Part shown: piece by piece, positions 13,801 through 27,504 of the stretch
Position numbering within the stretch: position 1 is the stretch's first letter
How the letters are laid out: every line of letters starts with the position of its first letter
DNA from: Stercorarius parasiticus
Taxonomy: Eukaryota > Chordata > Aves > Charadriiformes > Stercorariidae
Direction: 5' to 3'
Assembly: GCA_013396915.1 (NCBI GenBank)
Contig: VWZL01001289.1
Coordinates: 124,001 to 188,000 of the forward strand
Length of the DNA: 64,000 bases
Notes under the pieces: model-generated
Database searches by the model: none
Told to the model about the DNA's origin: nothing
Seen by the model: the letters and a program-made list of their open reading frames with translations, nothing else
Position numbers and translations under genes: made by a program

Positions 13801-14792
13801 NNNNNNNNNNNNNNNNNNNNNNNNNNNNNNNNNNNNNNNNNNNNNNNNNNNNNNNNNNNNNNNNNNNNNNNNNNNNNNNNNNNNNNNNNNNNNNNNNNNN
13901 NNNNNNNNNNNNNNNNNNNNNNNNNNNNNNNNNNNNNNNNNNNNNNNNNNNNNNNNNNNNNNNNNNNNNNNNNNNNNNNNNNNNNNNNNNNNNNNNNNNN
14001 NNNNNNNNNNNNNNNNNNNNNNNNNNNNNNNNNNNNNNNNNNNNNNNNNNNNNNNNNNNNNNNNNNNNNNNNNNNNNNNNNNNNNNNNNNNNNNNNNNNN
14101 NNNNNNNNNNNNNNNNNNNNNNNNNNNNNNNNNNNNNNNNNNNNNNNNNNNNNNNNNNNNNNNNNNNNNNNNNNNNNNNNNNNNNNNNNNNNNNNNNNNN
14201 NNNNNNNNNNNNNNNNNNNNNNNNNNNNNNNNNNNNNNNNNNNNNNNNNNNNNNNNNNNNNNNNNNNNNNNNNNNNNNNNNNNNNNNNNNNNNNNNNNNN
14301 NNNNNNNNNNNNNNNNNNNNNNNNNNNNNNNNNNNNNNNNNNNNNNNNNNNNNNNNNNNNNNNNNNNNNNNNNNNNNNNNNNNNNNNNNNNNNNNNNNNN
14401 NNNNNNNNNNNNNNNNNNNNNNNNNNNNNNNNNNNNNNNNNNNNNNNNNNNNNNNNNNNNNNNNNNNNNNNNNNNNNNNNNNNNNNNNNNNNNNNNNNNN
14501 NNNNNNNNNNNNNNNNNNNNNNNNNNNNNNNNNNNNNNNNNNNNNNNNNNNNNNNNNNNNNNNNNNNNNNNNNNNNNNNNNNNNNNNNNNNNNNNNNNNN
14601 NNNNNNNNNNNNNNNNNNNNNNNNNNNNNNNNNNNNNNNNNNNNNNNNNNNNNNNNNNNNNNNNNNNNNNNNNNNNNNNNNNNNNNNNNNNNNNNNNNNN
14701 NNNNNNNNNNNNNNNNNNNNNNNNNNNNNNNNNNNNNNNNNNNNNNNNNNNNNNNNNNNNNNNNNNNNNNNNNNNNNNNNNNNNNNNNNNNN
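13801..14792. other. Assembly gap (992 N)
   Basis: An unbroken run of N. The left edge follows GC-richer sequence than the surrounding intron (cactgcccgctcgattatgg), and the right edge opens with gggggggcggggg. Both edges suggest GC-rich DNA lost in sequencing. Long open frames spanning it are artefacts of the N run. Confidence 0.99.
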
Positions 14793-16028
14793 GGGGGGGC
14801 GGGGGATACAAATATGCAATCAGTTCCTAAAAAGACACCAGTGCTCTATACTGTTTTACAAGATACCCTAAATAGTTTCCTTTAAATTTAGAGATCATGA
14901 ACAGAAAAATCATGGAACTGTCATGTTTTCAAAACACTATCACCACTAATGGAGTCAGATATGAGGAGTCGCTGATGACTGACTATTCTACCTATATAGG
15001 CATGAAACATTTTTACACTACCATATGGCCTTTCATTTTTTTTAAACAGATGATAGAGAACTGCGTGATAACAATTATGGATAAACCAATCATTTTGAAA
15101 AGAAAACTATTTAGAAAAGAAAGAATAATTCAAATAGAATGCTTTTGAAGCAATTTACAAACTTTAAATAGTGACAAGTAAACTGCATAGAATTTTTAAC
15201 AGCTATTACAAAGAGCATTATGGGAAGAAAAGCCCTGTAAGCATATCTGTGCTCAGAGCCCCTAACCGTAGCTGGAAATATCAAACCTGCAGGACTGTAT
15301 ATGATTCAATCGGAAAACTAACTGGCATGCCCAGAATGTGCAGTTCCCTGTTTTGCCCAAAGCAAGAGAACAAAACCTGTATTTTCCAACAAAATACTTC
15401 TGATTTTGCATCAATTAAACTATTTTACGTTTAATACCCTACTTCTTTTTGTTCAGAGTATTAAATACTTGAGACCACTCCTTGTAGGAGATAAAATTCA
15501 TCATGCAGGCAGGTACTTCTTTGATATTAATCTGTTTGCATGCAGGTAAAAGCTATATATCCCCCACAGCCAACAGTAATCAAGAAGCAAAGGAGGACTG
15601 GAGCAGCAGTACAGAAATTCTATTTGTACCTCCCTCAGTCCCTTAAAGCTCTCACTTTTGTCCAGACCACACTTTCAGTGCCTCAGCAACCTACGCATAT
15701 TTTTTCTTCACTGTTTCTTCTCTCTCCATTTCACAGGTCCTCATGGATCTTTTCCACAAACTCTCTGCCTCTGTTTTGGGTAGAGGAATGTCTGAAAATA
15801 AGCCGAAGGCACTTGCTATTTACAGATTTAGTCATACCAAGTGGCTTAATACTGTCTTATCATTATTACCAGCTCCTCTATCTTAAAGAAATCTGAAATT
15901 TAGCCAAAACCCACAATTTAACTGAGTTAGAATAAAAATCTAAAAATAAAATCCTGTGTCATTTTTACAGGAAATTACTTGAACGTGCCAGCTTTCAGCT
16001 ATAGCACTGTGGCACCAAAGTTAATGCA

Positions 16029-16054
16029 AGACTGTAAATGCAGACTGTAAATGC
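16029..16054. repeat. 13-bp tandem duplication
   Basis: The unit agactgtaaatgc occurs twice in direct succession without mismatch. Confidence 0.8.
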
Positions 16055-16085
16055 CTGTATCACATTAAACAACAAAAAATTTATG

Positions 16086-16169
16086 TTCCTCTTACTCTCT
16101 GCAAACTCTAGCACATGATGCTTTTCATCTTTTTCTTATTATCTCTTTGCAGCTATATTCCATGTAGGG
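16086..16169. repeat. Diverged direct repeat, copy 1
   Basis: Begins ttcctcttactctctgcaaa and contains ctctagcacat and cttatt. It matches the segment at 16606-16692 over about 85 bp with many substitutions. The two copies are 520 bp apart and the flanks do not match. Confidence 0.6.
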
Positions 16170-16605
16170 TGTACCATTTCAACACTTACATATTTTACTA
16201 TTCATTATTGTTTATTGTCATCCTGATGTCATGTCACAACTGCAAAAAATGTAACCAATCATTTATTTTTAGAATCACCCAAGATTTCTTCCAAAGTCTG
16301 GTATGCGTAATAATGCTGGTACTCTCTCTGTAGCAGTTTATTTCACAAAAAAACCATTTAAATAATTCCACCACCTCCAACTAACTTGCTTTGTGAACAC
16401 AGATACAATAGGTAGTTCTATGATGCGCAGACTTGATGTCAGGTATCTGTCTGTTTCACTGGCTTTCTTGAGGATTTTCTAGTAATGCCTCACTGAAGTA
16501 TAAAACAGTGTCTTTTCTCTACCCAGCATGAAACTTGTATGAAATATAGTAACTCTGAGAGACACCCCTTATTCTTTTGTCCACTTTGACTGACTGAAAA
16601 CACTC

Positions 16606-16692
16606 TTCCTCTTACACTCAGCAAGCTCTAGCACATTATTACTTTATCCTTTTCTTATCACCCCTTTGCAACTATACTCTCACATTAGAGGG
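16606..16692. repeat. Diverged direct repeat, copy 2
   Basis: Begins ttcctcttacactcagcaag and follows copy 1 through ctctagcacat and tttcttat to a shared aggg end. Origin unknown: local duplication or two fragments of one unrecognised repeat family. Confidence 0.6.
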
Positions 16693-18979
16693 AATAGAAG
16701 ATGAAGTGAGATACAAGACTTGATTAATTAAACGGGCTAAGGCAGCACTTTCTACAGTTTCTAAATACATGGAATTTCTTCAGCAAAACTGTACTTTTCC
16801 AGCAAAAAAGTAATTATTTTTAACTTCAAACACATTTGCCAAGGAATTAGTGTCTGTTTCAAAGATACTCAATAGACGTACTAAATGCCACCTATCTGGA
16901 CTTTTTTCTAAAATCTTGATCAATCTTAGATTCTAAGAGATTCTTATATCCTGATTAACAAACCAACGACTGATGCACTAAGCCAAGTATATCAACACTC
17001 TGTCATCATATACATAAGAAAGGGAGAAGAACACAGAGAAGCGGATTTTGTTGGGTTTCTTGATGGTTTCTTTCCTCTTTTTGAGTAAATTTTCACAGTC
17101 TCTCTCTTGATTCATCAGAAACAGAAATTAAAAAAAAAAAGGGGGCATGAAAAAGAAACAAACCAAAATGGCAGTACCAGAACTAAATTTCTCCTCTACA
17201 TACATGACAGATTTATCCCCACAGCACTCATAGTAATGCATCAAAATACTCAGACCTCTCTGTCTTTCTTACATACCGTGATTGTTCTCAGCACAGCATG
17301 AAAAGGCCACCAAAACACAAGAAGACTGCTCTCTAGAAGCAGACACTGCCCTAGCTCCCTAGAGCAATTCACATTTTTATGTACAGATACATAGATACAT
17401 ATATTTGCAATGGAAACTTGAGATGAAAAATTCTCCCCCAGAATCCCAAGCCCATGGGGTGTTGCATGCCAAAGGTAAGATCAGGTGATTTTGTTGTTAA
17501 GATCTAAAAAGTTAGTAATTGATCTGATGAGGCTGCTGAATATATGAGACCACATTACATACAGAGAAAAAAATAAAAAGAGTCTTAACTGAAGTTATTT
17601 GGTTATATTGGTTATAAACTTAAAAAAGAATGAAATACCTTATTTCACTCTAAATGTATGCAACGTCTTGTAATGAACCATACAGAAGTGCACTTTACCT
17701 AAAACAGTAATACATCTTTTTGTTTGGTGTTAATACTGTAACTGAGTTAAGAAGAGATTATATATAACCTCAGAGAAAGATGACACCTTCAAGGTGATTG
17801 ATTCTACTTTTTCTCTCAACAACTTGGAAGTGGCTAATGCTTCAGGCAGAAAGACAAACCTTAAAAACTGAATACAACCACACTAGCACTGAGGCCTCAA
17901 TTCAACTTTTTTTTGCTATAAAACTTTTCAGAAAATTATTTCAAGATATACTTCCATGACCTCCTGTTTGTAAAGACTAGCAATATTTTTAATCGTGGTT
18001 TTTATCTAAAATCAAACCAATACAAGTTATACAGTTCATTTAAGATCCTGAAAAGGATTTTAAGCCTTAAGACTTTTTAACTTGTAGCATATAAACAAGT
18101 CCTACTTGAGTGAGTAGCAAGCACAGTGGAGACACTAAACCTGCAGGTCAGGCATCTTCCCATGTTCAGGTCCTATAAGCTCATTTGTACTAAAAGTAAC
18201 ACCTACACTTCTTTTGCCCTGGTGTAGTTACCTCAAGATGTGGGTATATCGTTAATTCTTCTTCACTCACACAAGCCTTCTCTACTGCTCAGACTAACTC
18301 AAGGATTTTGAATTGTATGTTTATATTTACAGTGTTTTCTTTCAGATGAAAGAAGTAAAGAAGCCATATGTGCTTCACATTTATGATACTGCTAATCAAC
18401 CTTTCTTCTCCATTTTTACGTAGTATTCCACAGACTCCCAGAAAAATTGAGAGAAAATTGCAAGTGTCTGCTTATCTCCATAGTATGTGTGGCCTGAGCC
18501 AAACTAGTCAGTCTAGTACCAACTGCAGAAGTGATTCACCTGCAGTAGAGGTGAATCCTGTAGAAGGTCCCAGTAGTAGACACAGAGGTTAACTGAGTAA
18601 AAATCATCTTCATACAAAGCCTTATGTCTATATACAGAAGACAGGAAAAAAAAAAAAAGAAAGGGGGAAAAAAACCCAAAAAACCAGAAACATTTGCATT
18701 CCACATAATGTCAGAGACCAACAGAAACTGCATGGACGGACACCAGCAGAATGGCTGCTACAATCCTAAGACCATACTTTCTTCTGGTGGCAGCAATTCA
18801 CTACAAAATCCATGAAACAGAAGTGTATCTCACTCTTACAGCACTAGTACACCTGGAGGACATTGCCTATCAGCACTACCTGGCATTAGAATTACCTGCA
18901 ACAGCTGTGAAGATATGAACTCTCTGATGGTTCAAACTCAGAGTTAAATGGTTGCAATAAAATAAAATGAAAGAAAAAA

Positions 18980-19427
18980 AAAGTAGTATTTAGTTGGGGG
19001 AGCAGCTGGTTTAGGAGAAGAAAGGTTGGGGTGCAGTGTTTTTAAGGGAACTGAACCCTAACACNTAGATTCTTCCTTTCAGTGATTTGGCCATCAGAAA
19101 CTGATAAATATTATTAACGAGCTTCCATCTTTTTATTCTTAGAGACCCTCTTCGTGTTGGAATCCAAACAAAGAATGTGAAGGCAAGGGCAGAAATACGG
19201 CAAAGCAAACCATCTACCTGTTTTGCTGTGAATACTGCAATTATTATAAGATGCTTTACGGAAATCCTCTAAGTTGCAAATTGTTCATCACCTCTTTATT
19301 CAGATTTACTGATTAATGCTGACTTTTTCTGACGAATTTGTNAAAGTAGTATTTAGTTGGGGGAGCAGCTGGTTTAGGAGAAGAAAGGTTGGGGTGCAGT
19401 GTTTTTAAGGGAACTGAACCCTAACAC
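18980..19427. repeat. 85-bp direct duplication bounded by single Ns (likely misassembly)
   Basis: The 85 bases at 18980-19064 recur identically at 19343-19427 (starting aaagtagtatttagttgggg). The first copy is followed by a single N (19065) and the second is preceded by a single N (19342). The 276 bases between the Ns are unique. Identity with Ns exactly at both inner edges indicates a contig joined or placed between two unmerged ends, rather than a biological repeat. Confidence 0.85.
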
Positions 19428-19541
19428 TTAAGTCATCTTTTTGCCTATTGGGATGGGTTGCCTCCCCATGTCAAAATAGAAAATTTTTCTAGCAAGGCTA
19501 GAGAATTTACTTCCTCTTAAGAGTAGGAGAACGCAGGTAAT

Positions 19542-19620
19542 TTTTAGGACAAGTTTTACTTACACAAGTGGTATATAACTTTTAGGACAAGTTTTACATA
19601 TGCAAATGGTATAAATAAGA
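19542..19620. repeat. 38-bp tandem duplication (two copies)
   Basis: The unit starts ttttaggacaagttttac, at 19542 and again at 19580. The second half of each copy (cacaagtggtatataac versus tgcaaatggtataaata) has diverged. Confidence 0.75.
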
Positions 19621-22600
19621 GAATACAATGACAGGTGGCTCACTTCCATTGCCTGGGCACGCACTGACACCTGAACCACTTTCTGGTATCTGTGACATCT
19701 AATTACACTGGATTCATGGAGAATCTGGCCAGACAGAGCAAGGCAAAATATCTTAAGCTATCTCAAATTATGGTGGACACCTGTGTTTCAACAGCTGATT
19801 CAAGCCCACAGAGTCTAGTTTGTGAACCTAGAATCTATTTTGTGAACCTCAAATTTAAGAAAGTAATTTCTTGGTTCAAATTCTTCTTTCTTGAAAAGCC
19901 TAGAATTACAGTAATCTCTTTTTACAGGCTGTGACATTAATATATGTACAGAAAGGTACCCAGTGACAGTATTTTTTTCTCAGTATATCAAGGATAATTA
20001 TAACCTGCATTCTAATGAAAAGTAAGGAAAGACAAACTGTATTGATTTACTTAAAATTTCATATAAATTATATTCTGAAAAGGCAATTTTATTTTAAATT
20101 ATTGACTTTTTCTATGAAAAAATTCACCTCATTGTTTGGTGAAAGCTGCTATAAAACAAAAACTCCTAAATATCCACCAAGTATGCCAATTTGGTACATT
20201 TATTACTTTGATAAATGGGACTTCTACAATATCACTTAGGAAAAAAAAAGTCAAAGGAAAATTAGATTCCATCATTTCTATTCACTGGCAGGTGCCAGCA
20301 TGTACTCCAACATTTAAAATCTTTTTTTAAGGAATTCTCCTCTCCTTACTTCCTATTCAAAACTGCATTTAAACAAAAAAATAATCTAACAGTAGTGTTG
20401 GTTTGATTTTTATTTAGTCCAGCAGTACAGCCTGCATGAGACCCTGTGCCAGAAACATGCGTGCCTAACCTTAGTCACACGTACTGTAGCATCACACTTA
20501 AAGTTATGCTAGGTACAGATGGAAAAGATTCATGAGAATCCACAATGCACTTCAGAACCACAGAATACACTATACACTACTCATAGATAACAACAGTACT
20601 TGCACATAGCATAGCACAGACTGTGGAAACACAAAAAGACAATCATATGAAGTTTCAGATTATGAACTTACTACCAGTTGCTCTACCAAAACAGGAAGGT
20701 ACAAAAAACAATAGAACATAATTCTCTGTCGCATTTACAGGTAAAAACATTGCTGTTATTACTATTTCTTTCTACTCTGAAAACCATTACAATTCTAAAT
20801 TCAGTATGTCACAGTACTAGAAATATAGAAGTACACAAGTTATTGCCCACTGGGAGACTGACAATCTTCCCATTACAGCAATATATTTTAATGTGGAACA
20901 TTTTAATAGCTGCTGTTCTCAGGAAATGCTGATTTTGTGATGGAAGAACCAAATAGGGGCAGTAGATGATAGCAGTAAGATGGGCAAAAATAAAAGATAA
21001 GGAACAGATCAAAATAAAAGAAATAAACATAAAGAAAAAATAAGAGAGAACATTCCGTGACAGCTATAAAGCTGAGAGTACACCATGGCACTATGATTAT
21101 GAAGTGAAATGTCAAACTGCAGAATGCACGGGATTTGCTCTAAAGTGGTGCACTAACATCAGAAAGTGGTGTACTAACCAGAAATGGAAATCATGTGTGC
21201 TTCCTGAATCCTTGTAAGATTTCATTAGCAGCCAAGTCAATAATGCGGCTAATTATGATTTCCAGCAAGTAAAACCATTATTTGCTGATACCCCTACAGA
21301 CCAGTATCAAACGTATCAACACACCGTGTTTAAAAAAATGCTTCCTTGACAGCAGTACCGAATGCAAACTAATAAACTAAGCTGATAAAAGAATCACTCA
21401 TGAGCTCATACACATAGCTATTTCTGACATTCAGTACTAAAACACTGCTGTAGGAGTAGCAAGACACTTTTTAAGCCTAGGTGTTTAAATCATTCACCCA
21501 TATTTTAAAAGAAATAAAAATATTGGCACAACTGAGTAGAATTTTTACTTTTGTTTTTAAACAGACAGCTAATATTTTATTGTACAAAGGCAATCTAAAT
21601 ATAATCCTCATTGAAAAAATTATTACCTCAATAAATTATGAGAGGTGGAAAAGTGCTTTTGTGTGGTAAGTGTAATTCCTTCTCTGATAAATTTATTTAA
21701 GTCATATATATTGTCTCTCAACATATATTTCATAATAAATATATTGTTTGGATAGCATAAGCTGGACATGGCTGTCCTCAAGACAATGCTTTTGTCTCTC
21801 TTTTACCCAACCAAAACAGGATACTAAATAACTTTTCTTCCCTTTGGAACAGTCATAAGTGCTCCGGGCTGCTGCAGCACAAAAACAAAATATCTTCACA
21901 AAGGTCTCCAAACAGTCAAGCTGAAAATCTAAGCCAAAGTTTCATTTAACAGCCTGTCAGTTTTTTGATGTGAAGCTAATGAATGCAGTGGCAAACAAAT
22001 CCATCAAACCTAACATCAAAACAACTGCACTTCATCCCACCAAAGGGAAAAAATACAACCTGCAGGCCAGCACTTTGATCTAACCTATCCACAGAAAACA
22101 CGTTTCTAAGCAGCTACCACTGAAGAACATGCATGAGTAATTACTGACTTAATTTCATGAAAGAAAGCAATAATACTTAAGTAGCCTGAGTTTCAAGTAG
22201 AAAAGGTTGGTAGACTTCTCTCCTCAGGTTCTACATATCAGCAAAACAACAAAAAGCTTTCCAGCACCAACATCTGAAAACAAATCACGTCTTAAAAGGA
22301 GCTGCAATACGAAGGAATCATTATAATGACTAGTAAAATCACCCAGTGTGACTCTATCCCTGATAGAAGGCAGTAAAATTTACATGCATTTATACTGAAA
22401 GTCACCAAGTGGTGCCACGAAACAGACACAGTGAGCAAGGAGAGCCGTATTCAGAAAAGCCAGTGCTTCCTCTGAAAGCTCTCAAAAGTATGGGTATCAA
22501 GTTTGGGCAACGGGTGATGCTGGGTTGTAAGAGACCCTGACATAAGGACTTGGAAAAACAACAGACAGGGGAATGTAGGGATTTAAACAGTAACAGGAGG

Positions 22601-24025
22601 AAAATGGAAGGAAAGAAACTGAAATAATCACCGCTGCATACAGAGGAATTAGAGAGCCCCAACAAACCTGCTTGCATCACCGATCTCCTGGACATTTCCT
22701 ATACAGGACATCCATCTCAACCCAGTTCTCTGTTTCATGAACCACCTTCTCCAGTCAAGCTTAGGTGAGACTACGCACTCCAGAAGCTCTACACAAGGTC
22801 AAAGGATGTGCTTTTTAGGGAGATTCTGTGTATTTAGGAACTGATTTGCCAATATGTAAGTTTTCCAAACATTTACAAGACAGCAGCAAGGGAAAAAAGG
22901 AATTCCAAGAAAGAAAAAAAACTTGCCTGCACACAAAAGCACAGGATCTTATTCAGAATTTTAATCTGGTTCTCAGAGTCAAATTAGAGTGCATAAAGTT
23001 CACTGATCCTATCCACCAGAGTTAAAATTTGGACAGGTGAAGATGATGACTGAGAACCCCAGTTTTGGCACCTGTGAGAGTCTTGCACTGCAAGCCTTGT
23101 ATGAGGGCAACACTGGCATTCGTTAGAAATAACAATTACAACAGACAAAAGTATAAAAGTAACAAACACAGATGATCCACACGTTTGAGGATGGGGGCAG
23201 AGGGTGTCCTGCACTGCAGCTAATAAACTTTAGGAATACAAGATTTTTCTCACACTAGTGAAGCATCTTTTATCCAATTGATTCAGAAGGATTTTTATTT
23301 CATTAGACATAAAAGAATTATGCGTAAATATTTCTATTTAGCAATTGTAATACCTAACTATCACCCCTCGTTCAGCACACAAGTTATCTACTCAGCACAA
23401 ATCAAAGTAGATACCTACAGAACATACAAGCTAATTGCCAATGGCTCATCAGCTTTACTAACAGTAACAAAACACACTGGAGTAAGGAAACTCAAAACAT
23501 ATTTCAAGAAGCTACACATTTCCAGCATATTCCAATAAACGTAGCTCCATTAGGAAAATGACAAAATTCACAGAAGCCTGAAGAAATATCCTATCTGCCC
23601 ATATTTTGTACCATTTATTTTTTTTCAAAAATAAATAGCATTCAACAAGTCAAAAGTTATAGGATGATGAGGATGATGAAAAATATCTAAAGCTTAGAGC
23701 GCCTCTCACCCTCACAGAACACAGCAAACACAACTGAAGTACTTGTGAGCTGAGCGTGACCTACCATTGATTCTCTAGATCCTGCCATTACTGGACATCA
23801 GCACTTCACCAGCATTCCTCTGCACTACAGCCATTTGCCAAGCATCTTCAGGAGCGCATGCCTGGTTTCTTCCTTGCACCAGTATCTCATACTTCTCTTC
23901 CCCTGTGTTCTTGCCAGTGGAAAAGGACAGCAAAAACTACTGTTTCTCCCCTGGATTGGGGGACTTCTACCATAGCTGTTATTTCGCCATTTCTGCCCCC
24001 CCTCCCTCCCCCCCCTTTTTTTTTT

Positions 24026-24026
24026 N
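24026..24026. other. Single N in a homopolymer tract
   Basis: One undetermined base ends a C-run then T-run (about 23996-24025), a typical sequencing stall at a polypyrimidine tract. Confidence 0.95.
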
Positions 24027-26094
24027 TAGCAAAGAGCACACTGAAGGTGCCAGCTGGTATTACTGTCCAAATGTTGCCCCCTGAGTGGAAGTCTTACACA
24101 AACTCTAGAAAACAAGCTGGAGGTTACATCCATGCTCCCTGGCTTCAACTACTACAGGTAAATAGGGTACACAAATTAAAACCAAGATCGCAAGTTTAGC
24201 ATTTTTAAAGACAAAAAATAATTTTTGGAATTCGCATGCATAGTCTCTGCTTTACCGAAGTTTCCAATACTGAGGGTCTAAATGATCTCTGATTTAACAT
24301 TTGCAATCGACTTCACAGAACCTTTAACACCATCTCATTTCATGCAGGAAAGCAGTACCATCACACGGCCTAAATATTTACTACAACTTTAATGGAAATC
24401 TTTTCCTGATTTTTTTTCCCCCCAAATTAATGAAGAATGAATATTGACCATACTTCAGGATTTTTTCTTTTTCTAATACAGAAATCCAGCTGTAAGCAAT
24501 TAGAAACTATTCTGTAACAATAAAAGTGTTCCTGCAGGAAGGCAAATAATCAGTCACCAGTATACAATATTCTCTCTAAGGAGAATACAGCAACGAACTG
24601 ACCTAGATATTGCTGCATTTTGCTGATGCAGGCAATTTCTGCAGTACAATACAGGGGAACCAGGGGATCCAAAATATTTATTTCAATTAAAAAATTCTTG
24701 TACATACCACATACAGAAAGAAAACAGATTAGTTAAACACAAGATCAGTTCTCTGAAGAATGAAAAATGAGAATGCAAGGTTGTGTGGTGGGTTTTTTTC
24801 TTCTAAATTAGATTACCAGAACTGGGAATAAAACTTACTAAAATATCTAAAATATTACCAATATTCTGTGGGCACATAGACTTCTTTCCTCTTAATTAAT
24901 ACTTTCAGGAAGTTTCCTGAGGTCATGATAAAACTAATCATAGCTATCCTCCTGTTTTTCTAGAAAAACACCATAATCAAGAAACAGAGTACCCAATTTG
25001 CAGTAATTCCGTAACTTGTGTGTGCTTTCGAAGTGTCATATAATTACAATTTAAGAACAGATAACCAGTTATAATACTTTCTCTGTTTGACTTGTTTACC
25101 CTATTTGTATGGCATAAACAACTATAAGTAAGTATTATGAAGAATTATTTTACCATTTTTCCAGTAGTTCTCTTCTTACACATTCCATTAAAAAATATTT
25201 TAAAATCCTACTATTAGCACTTCCTACTATGTTCTTTTTCATTTAAAGAAACACAAAAAGTAAAATGCAATTCTCATTCTTGTGGTTTAAGTAATAAAAA
25301 ATAAGCAAGTAACATTAAGTATTCTCACCGTCTGCCAAAGAAAACGGAGTTCACATTTGACAATGGGTATCTAAAATTTCTCTATGGAGGGAGACTAGTC
25401 ATTATTGCTTCAGCTGCCACTTTGAAACATTTAAATTCAGACATTTAAATTTAACTGCAGACACTAGAGCACCACTTTCATTTCTTATACACTATATGCA
25501 CAATACTGCTCCTATGTGCAATAACCACAAACCACAGAATTCCGTGTCCTAAGATGAGAGTTTTATCCATATACTATAGAATTTTGACAAAATAAAATTG
25601 TATTTAGAGTGTATATGCCAAGACTTCCTAGCCAAAAATTCAGAATTTCAGAAGCACTGAGTGGTGTAAAATAATAAAATTTCATTAGCTTTAAAAAATT
25701 ACCTTCTAACCCCACTGAATTTTAAATGTGACATTGAGTTTACAGTATAATACAATAACTGAGAGGCACACTGGAGGCATAAAACATTTAAGAGTTTGTA
25801 CTGGGACAGCTGCACACCAAATGGTAGACCATTTTTTTAAAATATAAGAAATATTAAGCCTGTGCATGGAAAGGGATGTAGCTGCAGGTATCACTACCTC
25901 AGCTTTGCCACATCCAAAGATAAAGTCTGTCATTCCTGAAGTTCAGATGAATCAATTTTAAAGCTGCAGCACATTCACATCTTTTAAAATCCAGGACGTG
26001 CCACAGTTAATTCATAGGTGTCCATGCCCATATTCTTCCTAACTTTGTTTCACTGTACTAGCTATAGAAATTCCAAACTGTAACTATGAAATAC

Positions 26095-26113
26095 TTTTTT
26101 TTTTTTTTTTTTT
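26095..26113. repeat. Poly-T tract (19 T)
   Basis: Uninterrupted run of 19 T in unique intron sequence. Confidence 0.9.
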
Positions 26114-27270
26114 AATTCACTTCACAGTCAACACCTTATCTGTTGGCTATTAAAAACACAACTTCCCCATTAAAGGTAAAGACCAGCTTGAACGTGTTAG
26201 ATGCACACTGATGTTTTCAATACTTTCACTACTGTTAAGGTATGCATACAGAACAAATGGCAAAAAATACTTATAAACTTTTTCCCCTTTGAAGCATTTT
26301 CAATCTCACTAACTATAATAATCAATAGTGCCTAGAATCACAAACTTCCACTGTTTGATAACTTTCTCATGGCAGTCTTCCAATCCCAAGTATTTAATGA
26401 GTTCACTATCATTACTTAATTTTTAAATGTGCACATCTGATTTTGCCCTTTATACCATGTCATCTTATTAGCTAATATATTAAACAAATATTGAAAAGGG
26501 TTTTTTCAGTAACAAACAAGTCAATGTAGATAATGCCTCTGACTTAAAACATTTTGGGAAACATACTAACCAAAGTTTATATAAACCATCATTTTCAGAA
26601 AAATCACCGAATACTGAAAAACAATAACAAACTTCTGTTGAATAAATTGCACTTCCTTGATTTTGTGTATTCACGCAGATGCTGTACATGAAAATAAGCA
26701 AAAAATCTATGTCACGTAACAAAATTTCAGTCTAAAATATCTTCAGTAAAACAGACCTCATTTTAAAACCTGAAAAGGTCTACTCTGAATTCACAGTTCC
26801 TTTACTGTCTTGTACTACAATATACTAAAATCTTATGACATTAAAGATGACAAAAGCTGAACCTGTATCTTTAAATTTAATGTAAAGTTTAACTACTTAT
26901 GTTTCTTTCCAGGTACCAAAATTCCTAGTTTAAAGAAACTGCTTTCACGAATATTAGAGTTTAGAGGAGGTTTAAGAGCAGAAATCAGTTATCTTCACAT
27001 ATACTGACCTCGGTAAATGTAGCTTCAACTTAAAAATATCCACAAATAGAACTGGTTTTGAAGAACAATATATATTAAGCTGCAAAAAAACTCCCTACAT
27101 AGAGGAATATACATTGCTGGAAGCATAATACCTACTATAAAAAGAACAGCTATAAATAAAACCTCAACAGCAGTACAAGGTACTACCCAATCTAATAGCT
27201 CTCCCTTTCTCATTGGCTTCCATAGATTCTCACAAAGAAAGAACCACAGGAAAGATTTCCTTACGCATCA

Positions 27271-27504
<234 letters not shown>

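Noticed and set aside
13602..14885. Several very long open frames on both strands
   Set aside because: They consist almost wholly of the N run; the short real ends show no protein family features.
22402..22695. 97-codon minus-strand frame
   Set aside because: Residue composition (runs of F, L, S) is that of translated pyrimidine-rich intron; no KDM4C similarity.
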